Below, piece by piece: positions 20,947 to 31,775 of a DNA stretch of 43,911 bases. The position numbers and the translations under genes were made by a program. The notes beneath the pieces are model-generated. The model was not told the DNA's origin and searched no databases. It saw nothing but the letters and a program-made list of their open reading frames with translations. This DNA comes from Phytophthora quininea (lineage: Eukaryota > Oomycota > Peronosporomycetes > Peronosporales > Peronosporaceae), in NCBI GenBank assembly GCA_011947345.1, contig JAAVTG010000714.1:1-43911 (forward strand). Direction: 5' to 3'. Within the stretch, counting starts at the first letter, position 1, and every line of letters starts with the position of its first letter.

Positions 20947-22225
20947 GTCGGGCCACCGCTCGAGATTTTATATTTCAACCGAGGGGGAATACAGTATCAT
21001 CTTGGGTTTATATATTGGCGGTCATCGGGGGATGTTTCGAAGTATTCCTTACGCGGGGATAATTTGCGGATCGTCGTGCTTTAAATGAAATTAACATCTT
21101 GAGTTTGTGCAAGTAGAAGTAGAGCTATCGTTTGCTCCTACGAGGTGATCGTCTGTCAGTCGAAGACGTTGCATTGTTCAACCGATCCTCGGGCCCAACT
21201 GCATCCTACCGACAGCATCTTACCGACAGCGCTGACCGACTTGTACCTCCATGAACAGCAACTTCACGTCGACGAAATAGGCTCGACCACCGCGATCTTT
21301 GACGGTAAGTGCCGCCGGCATCGATTGACACGCAAGTCGTTTAACGTACACACCGGCAGCTTCAACAGCGCGTTGAGCAACAGAGTGGCTCTCCGAGATT
21401 CTGCGCGGACAAGTCAGTCCCTGACTCAGCTGGGTCTGCTCAACACGAGATGCCTCAGCTGCTCCTTTAGAGAAGCTGCTAGTTTTTCACAGACCGCCAG
21501 CTCACGAGCTTCTCATTGAGGAGCTCAATTGTCAAGTCTCCGGTCTCGTTCTGAGCAAGGACAAATGCTGTTGCCATCGGCCGATATACTTGTACGTCCG
21601 ATGGGAAGCACCAGTCGGTTGGGGCGTTGTGAGTCAAGCACGACAGCTCCAAGCAGCGTCGTGTTGACCCCACAAAGACAACGCGCCACCCAGAGCAAGG
21701 CAACTTCAACGACGTCCAGCAGAACGCATCCGGAAGTCAGATAAGATCCCCAACTGCCGGCGCTTCAGCTCTGAAGCCAGCCTCAGTCGCGCTAGTCGCC
21801 AAGAGTTTGACTGCAGCACCGCATAGCAAAATAGTGAGAAAATGGCATCGAGATTGCTGCAAGTGGTGGTGGCGCCTAGAGCTAGTCGCCACCGCCGCCA
21901 AGTTCGCTACGCCGTCGCTGGTTTAACATTTGCCGCCACCACCCAGCTCGCTCGCTTCCGATGGTGGTCTCTGATATGAATACCATCCGCGCCCCGGCTC
22001 TTCTTTCCCTCGACATCCGCGCAAACGCAAGTTACGCGCGACGTCACTCAGGGCGACGTCATCGGTTGAAGTTTAAGGCAACCACGTGAGTCCTATATCT
22101 CGTCCCGTGGTGCTTCTCTCGACCCGCAAACACGTTGGGCCATCTGGGCGTGTAAGTCGCTTCAACGCGGTATGTAGCAGCAGACCGCGTCGGCGGATCG
22201 AGCAAAAGCCACGGGGGCCACAGCA
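20526..22225. repeat. 1.7-kb duplicated segment, second copy
   Basis: Copy of 13228-14925. It leads directly into the intact transporter, so the part after the LINE relic (about 20960-22225) is the native upstream region of that gene. No other gene is supported here. Confidence 0.85.
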
Positions 22226-22242
22226 GCTCATTCCTCGATTGG
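22226..22242 (+). promoter_or_regulatory. oomycete core promoter of MFS gene 1
   Basis: GCTCATTCCTCGATTGG, matching GCTCATTYY-N-CA-WTTT with minor changes, 55 bases before the ATG. This spacing suits a short oomycete leader. Confidence 0.65.
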
Positions 22243-22296
22243 CGGCGTCGCGCACACCACAATTTCCAGTCCTCGACCGCAGTCTCCCTCCCAATC

Positions 22297-23972
22297 ATGA
22301 CGGATCCCTCTGTCGAGCAAGTGACAACCAAGCCCAAATCCTGCGCCGACAAGGTCACGGCGAGAATCGTCAAGCACTGGACCGTGCCCGACAAGCACCG
22401 CACCGAGGAGCAGGACGAGGCCGAGAGCTACCTGCTCACCGTCTTCCTCTTCGGACGGTACATGACGCTCCCGTGGATCAAATTCAACCGCTGGTACCTG
22501 TTCGGCGCCAGCTTCATGGTGCAGTTCTGCATCGGGTCGCTCTACTCGTGGTCGGTGCTCAACAGCCCCATCGATCTGCTCATCTACAACGACAAGACCG
22601 AGGGCATGGCCGTCAACGCGTTCTACATCGCTGTCGGTGTCTTCGGCACGTCCACAGCGATCATGGGGCCGTGGATCGAACGGAACGGACCTCGGGCCGG
22701 TGTCATGCTGGGCGCCACGTCCTTCTTCATCGGCTGCGTCATCAGCTGCATCTCGTTGCACGCCAAGTCGATCGCCGGGCTCTACTTCGGCTACGGTCTC
22801 TTTTGCGGATTTGGTAGTGGTCTCTGCTACATTTCCCCCGTGTCGGCGTTGCAGAAGTGGTTCCCGGACTACCGTGGCGCTGCTGCAGGCTTCGCCGTCG
22901 GCGGATACGGTGCTGGATCGGTGGTGTGGGGCAAGGCCTACCTTCCCATCATCGACGCCACCAGTGTGCCGGATCTGTTCATCGTCGTCGGCTGCGTCTT
23001 CGGCTTCATCTTGACGTGCTGCGCCGTGTGTCTGCGTAACCCGCACTTCGATTTCCATGTCGGCGGCCTCAACATGCACGGTGAAGCGGTCCGTGAGGCG
23101 GAGGCGTCGATCTCTCGTGGTGAGAAGCTGAGCGTCATGTCGGCCCACGAGTTTGAGTCTATCCGGACGCCGACGACCAAGGAGATGGTCGAAGATACGC
23201 CCAACGATTCCAAGTCGCATGTGAAGAAGCTGACGCTGATCCAGGCCATGACGTCGCCCGACTTTATCTTCCTCTACATCATGTTCTTCGGCAACCAGCT
23301 CTACGGACTCATCGTGCTGTCTAAGCTCTCGACCATGTGCACCACGCTGTTCGGCAAGGACGCCGACCAAGGCGCCAACATCGTGTCCATCAACGGCGTT
23401 TTCAACTGCGTGGGGCGACTGCTGTTCCCTCTCATCTCGGATGTGATCGTGCGCAAGTTCAACGTCGAGGACGCCTTCGGCCGCAAGTGCCTGTTCTACT
23501 ACGGCCTGGCCTCGCAGATCACGATCATCGCCATCTTCCCGACGCTGATCCGCAACGAGAGCTACTCGGCCTTCGTCACGTTGGTGTTTTTACTGACGTT
23601 GTCGTACGGTGGTGGATTCGGCACGATCCCGGCGTTCCTGACCGACATGTTTGGCGCCTTTAACATTGGCGCTATGCACGGCTTCATTTTGACGGCGTGG
23701 TCGCTCGGTGGCGTTGCTGGCGGTCTCACGTTCAACGCCAAGTACAACGAGGCCATCAGGAACGGCACTACACCCGTAGATGCCTATGTGGACAGCATCT
23801 ACAAGATCCTGATCGTGGTCTGCGTCACGGGTATCTTCATCTTCATGGTGCGCACCAACCCGCGCGACCGCTTCGACAAGGGCTACCACTACAGTCTCTG
23901 CGGCAAGCGAGTCATCAGCATCAGAGCAAGGAGCGTGCTGAGAAAGAGGACCTCCTGCAGAGCGAGGCTTAA
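22297..23972 (+). CDS. MFS transporter 1, oxalate/formate antiporter-like
   Basis: About 558 residues with a hydrophilic N-terminus of about 60 residues and twelve hydrophobic segments in two groups of six, separated by a cytosolic loop (about residues 255-310). Family signs: the signature ERNGPRAG between segments 2 and 3, and the region SPVSALQKWFPDYRG after segment 4, typical of the oxalate/formate antiporter family (OFA, TC 2.A.1.11). It probably moves small monocarboxylates or organic acids; the substrate is unknown. The frame as given runs to 24006 with an unrelated tail, but one base appears missing near 23923. With the paralogous ending the stop is at 23970-23972. First of three tandem paralogues. 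Confidence 0.85.
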
Positions 23973-24984
23973 GTCTGTCGTCGATGTAACATGTAGTAGC
24001 TGGTAGCAAAGCTACATAAAGAGTTAATCCTGTGATTGAAGTTTACGTGCACGAACGATGTGTGCGCGCCGCTTGTCGGCATCTCTTGCCGGCCTTCGCT
24101 TGGGCTCGTTTAACACAGTTTCACGGTGTAGCGCTGTCGTAGTGGTGCAGACCGCCGTATAGCACGAAGGCGATGCCATGAACCGGATTGTGGGGCGCCG
24201 ATAGCCCCACACGACACGGATAGCCAGTGTGCCTGTGCGATGCAATGGAGATGGAATTCGCCGGCTTGTTAACGCGTTGGTGAAGGATAGCGGTCACCAC
24301 GTTGCGTTCGCACGGAATACATGCTTGCACCGCGGTGGCGGGACGCAGCGCGATCTTATCGTGATGATGAATTTTAGTCAGCGGCAAGCAAGTCAACCTT
24401 GCATTTCAAGAATGCAAACTGTTAAACGTTAAACCACGATGGCACCGGAAGCAGGCAAGCATTGCCGTCCCGCACCGGCCGTGTTGATGAAGCTGTGGCG
24501 ACGCGACCAACGCAAAGATCAAGCTTGTGGCCCAATTCAGTTTGAGCTGAAGTACGTGGCAGCCTGGAGAAGTGTCGTACGACGACCGTCGGCTGCTGCG
24601 CTGTGCGAGAACGTTGGCTCAGCCAAAACGACTCGGATATCGGCAGACGTTGCACTCGCGGGCTGATGCATCGTCGCGACGGCAGTGATCGCTTGACGCG
24701 CAAGCGCTGCGCCGACTAGACACGTCAAGTCCATCTCCTCCTCGAGCTGAAAGAGCTTGTCTAAAGTGCTTCTCTGCATTCAAGGCTTGCCGAAGCTACA
24801 ACACAAATTATTAAAACTTACCGCAGAAATTAAAATCTGCATCGCTGGAAACGCAAGTTATGTCGCTATGGATCGAGTCGCGACGGATGCAAGTCGTCGA
24901 TGAAAAATCTCTGCCTCCGTCGGATCTAGCCATCGCTAGCAGCACTTCGGACGCATCAAAACTGCCCGCCTAGTCGACCGATCT
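23973..24984. other. intergenic region between MFS genes 1 and 2
   Basis: About 1 kb without a supported gene. Short open frames on both strands (for example 24439-24666) show no domain or protein-like composition. Confidence 0.5.
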
Positions 24985-25001
24985 GGTCATTCCTCAATTG
25001 G
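24985..25001 (+). promoter_or_regulatory. oomycete core promoter of MFS gene 2
   Basis: GGTCATTCCTCAATTGG, a close match to the Inr/FPR consensus, 62 bases before the ATG. Same position relative to the start as in MFS gene 1. Confidence 0.65.
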
Positions 25002-25062
25002 CGCGCTGCCCCGCAAGTTCATCTGTCAAGACTCTCACGCCTTGTCACCACCATCACTTGCC

Positions 25063-26745
25063 ATGGGCGTCGAAGACCTCACCACCGCTGACGAGCCCAA
25101 GAAGACCTGTCTACGGGCCACGAAAGACGCGGTCGCCTCGCACTGGACGGTCCCACCCAAGCACCGCACCGCCGAGCAGGACGCGGCCGAGGAGTGGCTC
25201 GTCACCTTCTACCTCGGCAACGACCGGTACTTCACGCTGCCGTGGCTGCGCTTCTCGCGCTGGTACCTCTTCTTCGCCAGCTTTTTGGTGCAGTTCTGCA
25301 TTGGCTCGCTTTACAGCTGGTCCGTCATGAACAAGCCCATCGATTTGCACGTCTACGACGACAACACTGCCGGTAGGGCGGTCAACGCGTTTTACATCGC
25401 CGTGGGTGTGTTCGGCACAACCACAGCCATTATGGGGCCGTGGATTGAACGCCACGGCCCCCGGGCTGGCGTTGTTCTCGGCACGTCGTCGTTTCTACTT
25501 GGCCACATCATCGTCGCCATCGGAGTGCACTATAAGGCCATCGCCGCCATCTACATCGGCTACGGCATCTTCTGCGGCTTCGGGATGGGGCTCTGCTACA
25601 TCTCACCCGTGTCGGCGCTGCAAAAGTGGTTCCCGGACTACCGGGGCACTGCAGCGGGGTTTGCTGTGGGTGGGTACGGCGCCGGCTCCGTCGTCTGGGC
25701 CAAGGTGTATCTGCCGTGCATCGACGCCATCGGGTTGTCGTCGACCTTCATCCTCATCGGATGTATCATGGCGTCCGCCATGTACATCTGCGCCATCGTG
25801 CTACGGTCCCCACACCTCGAGTTTGTCGTCAGTGGCCTCAACATCCACGGCGAAGCCGTCAAAGCCGATGAGCTCAGTTACCGTGGCGAGAAGCTCAGCG
25901 TGATGTCGTCACATGAATACAAGTCGATCACGACACCAGCCGCGCAGGACGTCCAGGAAGCCATCCAACCCACCACCGCCACCAACACGTTGGTGCGGAA
26001 ACTCACGCTGATTGACGCCATCAAGACTCCGGACTTCTTGTGCATGTACGTCATGTTCTTCGCGAACCAGCTCTACGGCCTCATCGTGTTGTCCAAGCTG
26101 TCCAACATGTGCACCGACATCTTCGGCAAGTCGGCGAGTCAAGCGTCCGACATTGTGTCGGTCAACGGCGTCTTCAACTGCTGTGGTCGATTGGTGTTCC
26201 CGCTCGTGTCGGACGTCATCGTGCGCAAATTCAACGTTGAGCACTCGTTCGCGCGCAAGTGCCTCTACTTCTACGCGTTGGCGTCGCAAGTCATCATCCT
26301 CGGGACCATCCCGATCCTCATGCGCAACGACCACTACTCGGCGTTCGTGGTCGAAATCTTCATCTTAACGGCCAGCTACGGCGGTGGATTCGGCACCATC
26401 CCGGCGTTCCTGACGGACATGTTTGGAGCGTTCAACATTGGCGCCATGCACGGACTGATCCTCACGGCTTGGTCCATCGGCGGAGTCGTTGGCGGCATCT
26501 CGTTCAACCACACCTACGGTGACCAGATCGCGGACGGATGGGAGATCCATGAAGCCTACATCTACACCGTGCGTCGGATCTTCGTCATCCTCATTATCGG
26601 CTTCGTGGTGCTCTTCTTCGTTCGCACTGACGCTGCTGACCGATTCGAGCCAGGGTATCACCTCAGTGCTTTCGGTCGACGAATTATCAGCATCAAGGAC
26701 AAGAAGGAGCTACCCAAGGACGAACCACTGCTACAAGACGTTTAA
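25063..26745 (+). CDS. MFS transporter 2, oxalate/formate antiporter-like
   Basis: An intact frame of 560 residues starting at ATG 25063 in strong context (GCCATGGGC). Twelve membrane segments align one to one with MFS 1, with the same family motifs (ERHGPRAG, SPVSALQKWFPDYRG, YGGGFGTIPAFLTDMFGAF, FNIGAMHG). N-terminus (LRATKDAVASHWTVPPKHRT), central loop and C-tail vary most. The tail ends in acidic and Lys-rich residues, probably cytosolic. It is the only one of the three with no frame problem. Substrate unknown; organic acid uptake or efflux is an inference from the family. Confidence 0.92.
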   Translation: MGVEDLTTADEPKKTCLRATKDAVASHWTVPPKHRTAEQDAAEEWLVTFYLGNDRYFTLPWLRFSRWYLFFASFLVQFCIGSLYSWSVMNKPIDLHVYDDNTAGRAVNAFYIAVGVFGTTTAIMGPWIERHGPRAGVVLGTSSFLLGHIIVAIGVHYKAIAAIYIGYGIFCGFGMGLCYISPVSALQKWFPDYRGTAAGFAVGGYGAGSVVWAKVYLPCIDAIGLSSTFILIGCIMASAMYICAIVLRSPHLEFVVSGLNIHGEAVKADELSYRGEKLSVMSSHEYKSITTPAAQDVQEAIQPTTATNTLVRKLTLIDAIKTPDFLCMYVMFFANQLYGLIVLSKLSNMCTDIFGKSASQASDIVSVNGVFNCCGRLVFPLVSDVIVRKFNVEHSFARKCLYFYALASQVIILGTIPILMRNDHYSAFVVEIFILTASYGGGFGTIPAFLTDMFGAFNIGAMHGLILTAWSIGGVVGGISFNHTYGDQIADGWEIHEAYIYTVRRIFVILIIGFVVLFFVRTDAADRFEPGYHLSAFGRRIISIKDKKELPKDEPLLQDV

Positions 26746-27481
26746 GATTGATGCGTGGTGGAGATGCAGAGTAGTTCATTACATAAACGGTTTCCTTTAG
26801 TGTATGCACAAGTCTGGCAGAGTTCCGTAGTAGTTGCGAAACGACGAACTGCACCACACGCAGCATCATGGTGACAAACATGTTCCCGTGTGAAGCTATC
26901 TTTCGGCTGTGCAAAATGCCAGGGGTCAAGTGGCAATGTTACATTGACGCGGATAGGACATCTGACGGATGAGCGTTTGATTTAGACCTGCAATTCGTCT
27001 TGATCTACGTCCGATGTGAAACTCGTCCTTTTGCCGAGCGGCATGACTCTGGCAAACAACAAGCTCAAGGGCAGGTTATAAATGCAGCAAACGATTTGAC
27101 CAAACTTTCTCATCGTGATTGATCATCTTCGTGTTGTCGAACAGCTTCCTCTCATGGATGGCACCTGTACAATGCTGCAACTTGCGGCAAGAACGCGCGG
27201 TGTGTTTTGGAGTACCAGCAAACGAGAATATTGTATTCGGTCACTACAGCGTCAGGAGATGTGCTTAAAATGAAAGCACAACCCAATCGACGGCGTCGAT
27301 TACCTCGTTCATCGATTCGTCGCCACGAATGCCATCGGAGTTGACGGCATCTTCCCAGTGCTCGTATGCGTGAACTCGTTAAACTGACCCAGTAAGATAC
27401 TCGAATTATGTTGGTTCCAACCTCACTGTTCGAGTTGCCTTTACGAACTCAAGCTCTTCAGTCACCCCTTCCAGCCTCACC
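26746..27481. other. intergenic region before the RxLR gene
   Basis: No supported gene. I found no convincing core promoter before the effector. Confidence 0.5.
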
Positions 27482-27870
27482 TTGCGCGTCAGCTCCATGC
27501 TGCTCATGGCTGCCACCACTCTTACCGCCAACCGCAATGCCGCGTTGGCTTTGGACAGCAGCGAACTCTCGACGATGGCCCAGGCCGAAGCTGTGGAGGA
27601 CATCGATGTTTCTCCAGGCAAGAGATTCCTGCGCAGCAAGAAGCAGGTTGCAGAGGAAGACGACGACGACCTGGACGAGGAGCGTTGGGGCGGGATTAAT
27701 AAATATATATTGTTGAAGGGGATCGCAAGACTTTGAAGGAAAACAAAGAATCTGCTAAGGTCTGGAAGGGATGGCTGAAGGCAGGCAAGAAGCCGAGCCA
27801 ACTAAAGTTCGGAAATAAGCAGGCCGAGGAGATCTACACGAAGCCCTTCTTCAAGAAGTACCCCATATAA
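27482..27870 (+). CDS. RxLR-dEER secreted effector, damaged
   Basis: A small secreted protein of the RxLR class, which oomycetes deliver into plant cells to alter immunity; its target is unknown. A hydrophobic signal peptide ends near ALA|LD. The RxLR motif RFLR is at 27622-27633 and DEER at 27674-27685, with an acidic run between them, the classic order and spacing. Two breaks are seen. At the usual start position (27482) the codon is TTG; the first ATG is at 27497 and leaves a shorter signal. A one-base frameshift near 27716 stops the frame at 27734-27736, while another frame carries a Lys-rich effector-like C-terminus with a WKGWL segment to 27870. It may be a pseudogene or suffer from sequence errors. 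Confidence 0.8.
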
Positions 27871-28290
27871 GTGTCTAGCCTCACGCCTTCACAACCTGTC
27901 GACATACATTTTAGTTGCTAAGCCAAGCAGATAATCTCTTGTGCTTGACGTCTGGATTCTTGTTGCATTTTTACTTCTGGGAGCTCCTATTCGACGTCCT
28001 CGATGTGCTTACCGGTTGTGTCGGTGCCGTAGTGAAGACGAATTGGCCTCCAACATCAAAGAACCGACGACTGTTGTGGACAGTACACAGCTAGCGGTGT
28101 CGCGAAGTAATCCACCGGTGGAGAGCTTACTGGTGTCAAAGCCACTTTACCACATGGCACCGTTGCTTCGTTTGAACGTATAAGAGCTGTGGTTCTGATC
28201 GGGATGGTTGTCTTGGCGTCGGTCCAGTTACCAACACCACATGACAGTGAACTCTCTTTTGGTTTCTCTTCCACGCCAATCCCCAGGACG
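27871..28290. other. intergenic region before MFS gene 3
   Basis: No supported gene. Confidence 0.5.
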
Positions 28291-28307
28291 CTCTCATTCC
28301 TCAATCG
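28291..28307 (+). promoter_or_regulatory. oomycete core promoter of MFS gene 3
   Basis: CTCTCATTCCTCAATCG, an Inr/FPR match 77 bases before the ATG. Confidence 0.6.
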
Positions 28308-28383
28308 ACGAGCTCCTGCGTATCGTTGCTTCGGTGATCTCCTTCATTCTGATCCTCAACCTCCAGACCAAGCAGTCTCCACC

Positions 28384-30032
28384 ATGGAGACCAAGGGCCA
28401 GCCCAAGAAAAACTGCCTTCAAGCCACTCAAGCCCGAATTGCGGACCACTGGACAGTAAAGAGAAAGCCTTGCTCCCGGAGCAGTACGATGCCGAGGAAT
28501 GGCTCATCACGTTCTACCTGGGCAAGGACCGATACTACTCGTCTCAACTGCTGCGCTTCTCAAGATGGTATCTCTTCTTCGCCAGTTTCCTCGTGCAGTT
28601 CTGCATCGGTTCTCTCTACAGTTGGTCGGTGTTCAACAAACCAATTGACAAGCACGTGTTCGGCGAAGCCAGTGCCGGTAAAGCTGTCAACGCCTTCTAC
28701 ATCGCGGTGGGGATGTTTGGAACAACGACGGCGATTATGGGACCGTGGATCGAGCGGAATGGGCCTCGGTCTGGAGTAGTCCTCGGCACGACATCGTTTC
28801 TGCTTGGGCACGTGATAACCGCTATCGGTGTGCACATGAAAGCGATCGGGGCCATTTACTTCGGCTACGGCATCTTCTGCGGTTTCGGCATGGGACTCTG
28901 CTACATTGCGCCAGTGTCGGCACTGCAGAAATGGTTCCCCGATTACCGTGGCATGGCTGCGGGTTTCGCTGTGGGTGGATATGGTGCTGGATCAGTGGCG
29001 TGGGCCAAGATATACCGGCCTTGCATTGAAGCTGTGGGGGTCTCTCAAACCTTCTTGATCGTCGGAAGTGCCATGTCCTTGACGATGTATGTGTGCTCAA
29101 TCATTCTGCGGACTCCCCACCTGGAGTTTGTCGTTGGTGGTTTGAACATCCACGGCGAAGTGGTCGATGAAAATGAGACGGTGACAGATCAGGGCGACCG
29201 GGGCAGCACACTCAAGCACCGATACGAGTCAGCAGCTTCAGCTGGGGAAGACGACTACATCATCAACACAAACACTCAAGTGCGGAAGATCACACTGATC
29301 GACGCCATCAAGTCGCCAGACTTTGTGTGCATGTACTTGATGTTCTTCGCCAACCAGATATACGGTTTGGTGGTGCTGTCCAAGCTGTCCAACATGTGCA
29401 CCGACATCTTCAACCGGTCCAGCGACGAAGCCGCCAACATCGTGTCAATCAACGGTGTCTTCAACTGCTTCGGCCGCCTCTTCTACTCGCTGGCCTCTGA
29501 CATCGCGACGCGGTATTTCAACATCGAGCACGCGTTCGCCCGCAAATGCGTCTTCTACACGACGTTGGCGCTTCAAGTCATCATCGTCGGGACGACTCCC
29601 ATGCTGATCCGAAGCAACTCGTACACAGCATTCGTGGCAGAGATCTTCGTACTGACTGCCAGCTACGGCGGTGGATTTGGCACTATCCCGGCCTTTCTCA
29701 CCGACATGTTCGGTGCGTTCAACATCGGCGCCATGCACGGTCTCATCCTGACGGCGTGGTCGATCGGTGGTGTCGTCGGCGGCATCACTTTCAACAATGC
29801 CTACAGAGCCAACATCAAGGCGGGAGTGACCATCAGTGAGTCCTACATCTCGACGGTCAACGACATCTTCATCATCGTCGTCATTGGTCTAGCAGTGCTT
29901 TTCTTCGTGCGCACCAACCCGAACGACCGCTTCGACTCCGGCTACCACTTCAGCGTCTGCGGCAAGAGGGTCATCAGCATCAAAGGCAAAGAGGAGAAGC
30001 CTAAGAGCGACCCTGCTTTCCACCTCGTTTAA
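28384..30032 (+). CDS. MFS transporter 3, oxalate/formate antiporter-like
   Basis: About 549 residues. The start METKGQPKKNCLQATQ at 28384 lines up with the other two paralogues, but the frame shifts near 28461 and the main body is in another frame from there (its first ATG is 28470). One missing G would explain it. The body has all twelve membrane segments and the family motifs (ERNGPRSG, APVSALQKWFPDYRG, YGGGFGTIPAFL). If the shift is real, translation from 28470 would give a protein without its first 29 residues but with all membrane segments. The last 104 bases are duplicated at 41262-41365. Confidence 0.88.
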
Positions 30033-31743
30033 GTCTCAAATCTATGGTGTATTGTTTGGTCGCTCACATCCAAGCCAGGCTTCAATGGCAGGGTCACAGA
30101 TATCGCCAACGCCTCGTTGGATCTGCAGCTGCCTCATAGCGATGTACTTGGTATCCGTCACGCAATTCGCCACCATCATTCGGGTGTTGTAGCAGATCCC
30201 TTGGGCGCCACTTATCCATAGACTGCACTACTTGCAATTGATCCCTCCGCACAATTCGTCCGATGAGTATTTCGTCGGCGCCGTCACTTCTCGGTCGAGT
30301 GGCGGCGAACTCGGACAAGTTGTGTCTTTAAACGTTGCAAACACAGCCACATCGCCGACAGAAGCGCGTTCATCGGTCCATTGTAGCGGCTATTTCTCCC
30401 CGCTATCGGTAGACATCGAGACTCGGCCATGTTGCAAGTTCCTCGGATATATCCGTTGCAACACACTGCACTTCGAGCTCGTACTCCGAAAGAGGAGAGA
30501 CTTGACAGAGGACCCAAAGAAGGCAGCGCCAGAGCTCGTAGAGCGTGGATGATGTTGAGATCGGTCACTTTTCCCAGCCCCGTAAAGCGTGGAATTTGAC
30601 GGCGGAGCTAACCGCGGCTAACGCCAAGTAGCGGTGGTTTGTCAACGCAGATTGGGGACGGAAGCGTGTCAACGTTGGAGATGCCGCCGAGATGCAAGAA
30701 CATCAGATTCGGCAACCTCAAAATGCATTCTTGATTTACCAAGGCGGTTGTCCTCTTACAGGTAGTGGCTGCGCATCAGAGCGAACTGGTCGAGCTCGGG
30801 CAGCTTCGGCACGAACTTGACGACGGCGTCGATCTCGGCCTTGACCTCGGGCGTGATCTTGCTCTCGAACTGGAGCGCCTGCAGCGTCTCCTCCAGCTGA
30901 GCCGGGCGACTCGCCCCAAGCAGAACCGTTGACACGTTTTCGTTGGAGACGACCCAAGCGATGGCCATCTGCGCCAGCGAGCAGCCCAACTCGTCGGCGA
31001 TCGGCTTGAGCTTGTCGGCGATCTCCACGCCCTCAGCGAAGCCTTCGTCGAAGTGGCCGGACTGGAACATAGCCTGGAAAGAGCTTGGTGGTGATCACCA
31101 GGTCCTCGCGACCCCACACTCCTTCGGCGACGCCTCTCTCGATGGCCCTGCCCAGCATCACCTCAGCCTTGCCGCTGCCGTAGGCCTCGGCGCAGTCGAA
31201 GAAGTTGACGCCGTGCCTGTAGGCGAGACTCATCATCTCGTACCATCCGTCGCCCTCGTACTTGGACTCGTCGCTCATGAAGGCGCCAAGTCCGAACTTG
31301 GATACGAGCAGACCCGAATTCCCCATGAACCGGTACGTCATCTTGGCGGAGCTACCGTCGGCGGAGAGTCCCATGGTGGAGTGAGTGAACGGTGGGGTGA
31401 GTAGTTGGAGTTGAGGAGATGAAGCGAATTCGACAATGAGGAAGACCCTGGGGAGTGGAAGCAGCACCTGATTGGCCTCGGGCCAAGGTGGTCGACAGCG
31501 CGTCAAGTCTTGTACGCAAGCAACCAGTACGATACGGTAATCTAGCAATCCATTTCGTTGGTTAGGCGAGATGTAGGGTCGGTAGCGGACAGCCCTAAGG
31601 TGAGCGCTTCCAAAGGTAATACCTTGAAGGTATAGCCGACCGGTTTGGATTAGTGATCTCGGCTGAGTAAAGGGACCAGTGGAATCGATGCGTATACGAA
31701 TGGAAAGCCACTGCCGGCATTACTGTATCTCCTTGTCGGGATG
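29929..31743. repeat. segmental duplication, first copy
   Basis: Matches 41262-43506 in the same orientation: the end of MFS 3, about 700 noncoding bases, the AKR gene on the minus strand and its upstream region. It differs by an internal deletion of about 435 bases in the AKR gene and by scattered substitutions and short indels. Within it, 30033-30755 has no supported gene. Confidence 0.9.
30756..31374 (-). pseudogene. aldo-keto reductase, internal deletion (copy X)
   Basis: Keeps residues 1 to about 95 and the last 105 of a 352-residue AKR; about 435 bases are lost at 31071-31076. The active-site Asp and Tyr region ([10 protein letters not shown]) and the Lys region (ITTKLF) remain, but the His region, most of the barrel and part of the NADPH site are gone. 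It is surely inactive. The core promoter-like CTCATTGTCGAATTC is kept at 31426-31440. Confidence 0.85.
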
Positions 31744-31775
31744 GAAAATAAACTGCACTTCGAAGCACGGCACAA

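Noticed and set aside
22228..23370. 380-codon open frame on the minus strand
   Set aside because: It is antisense to MFS 1 and rich in Arg/His/Asp/Gly, the usual shadow of a GC-rich gene. The similar frames at 8636-9169 and 14759-15460 mirror the duplicated fragments.
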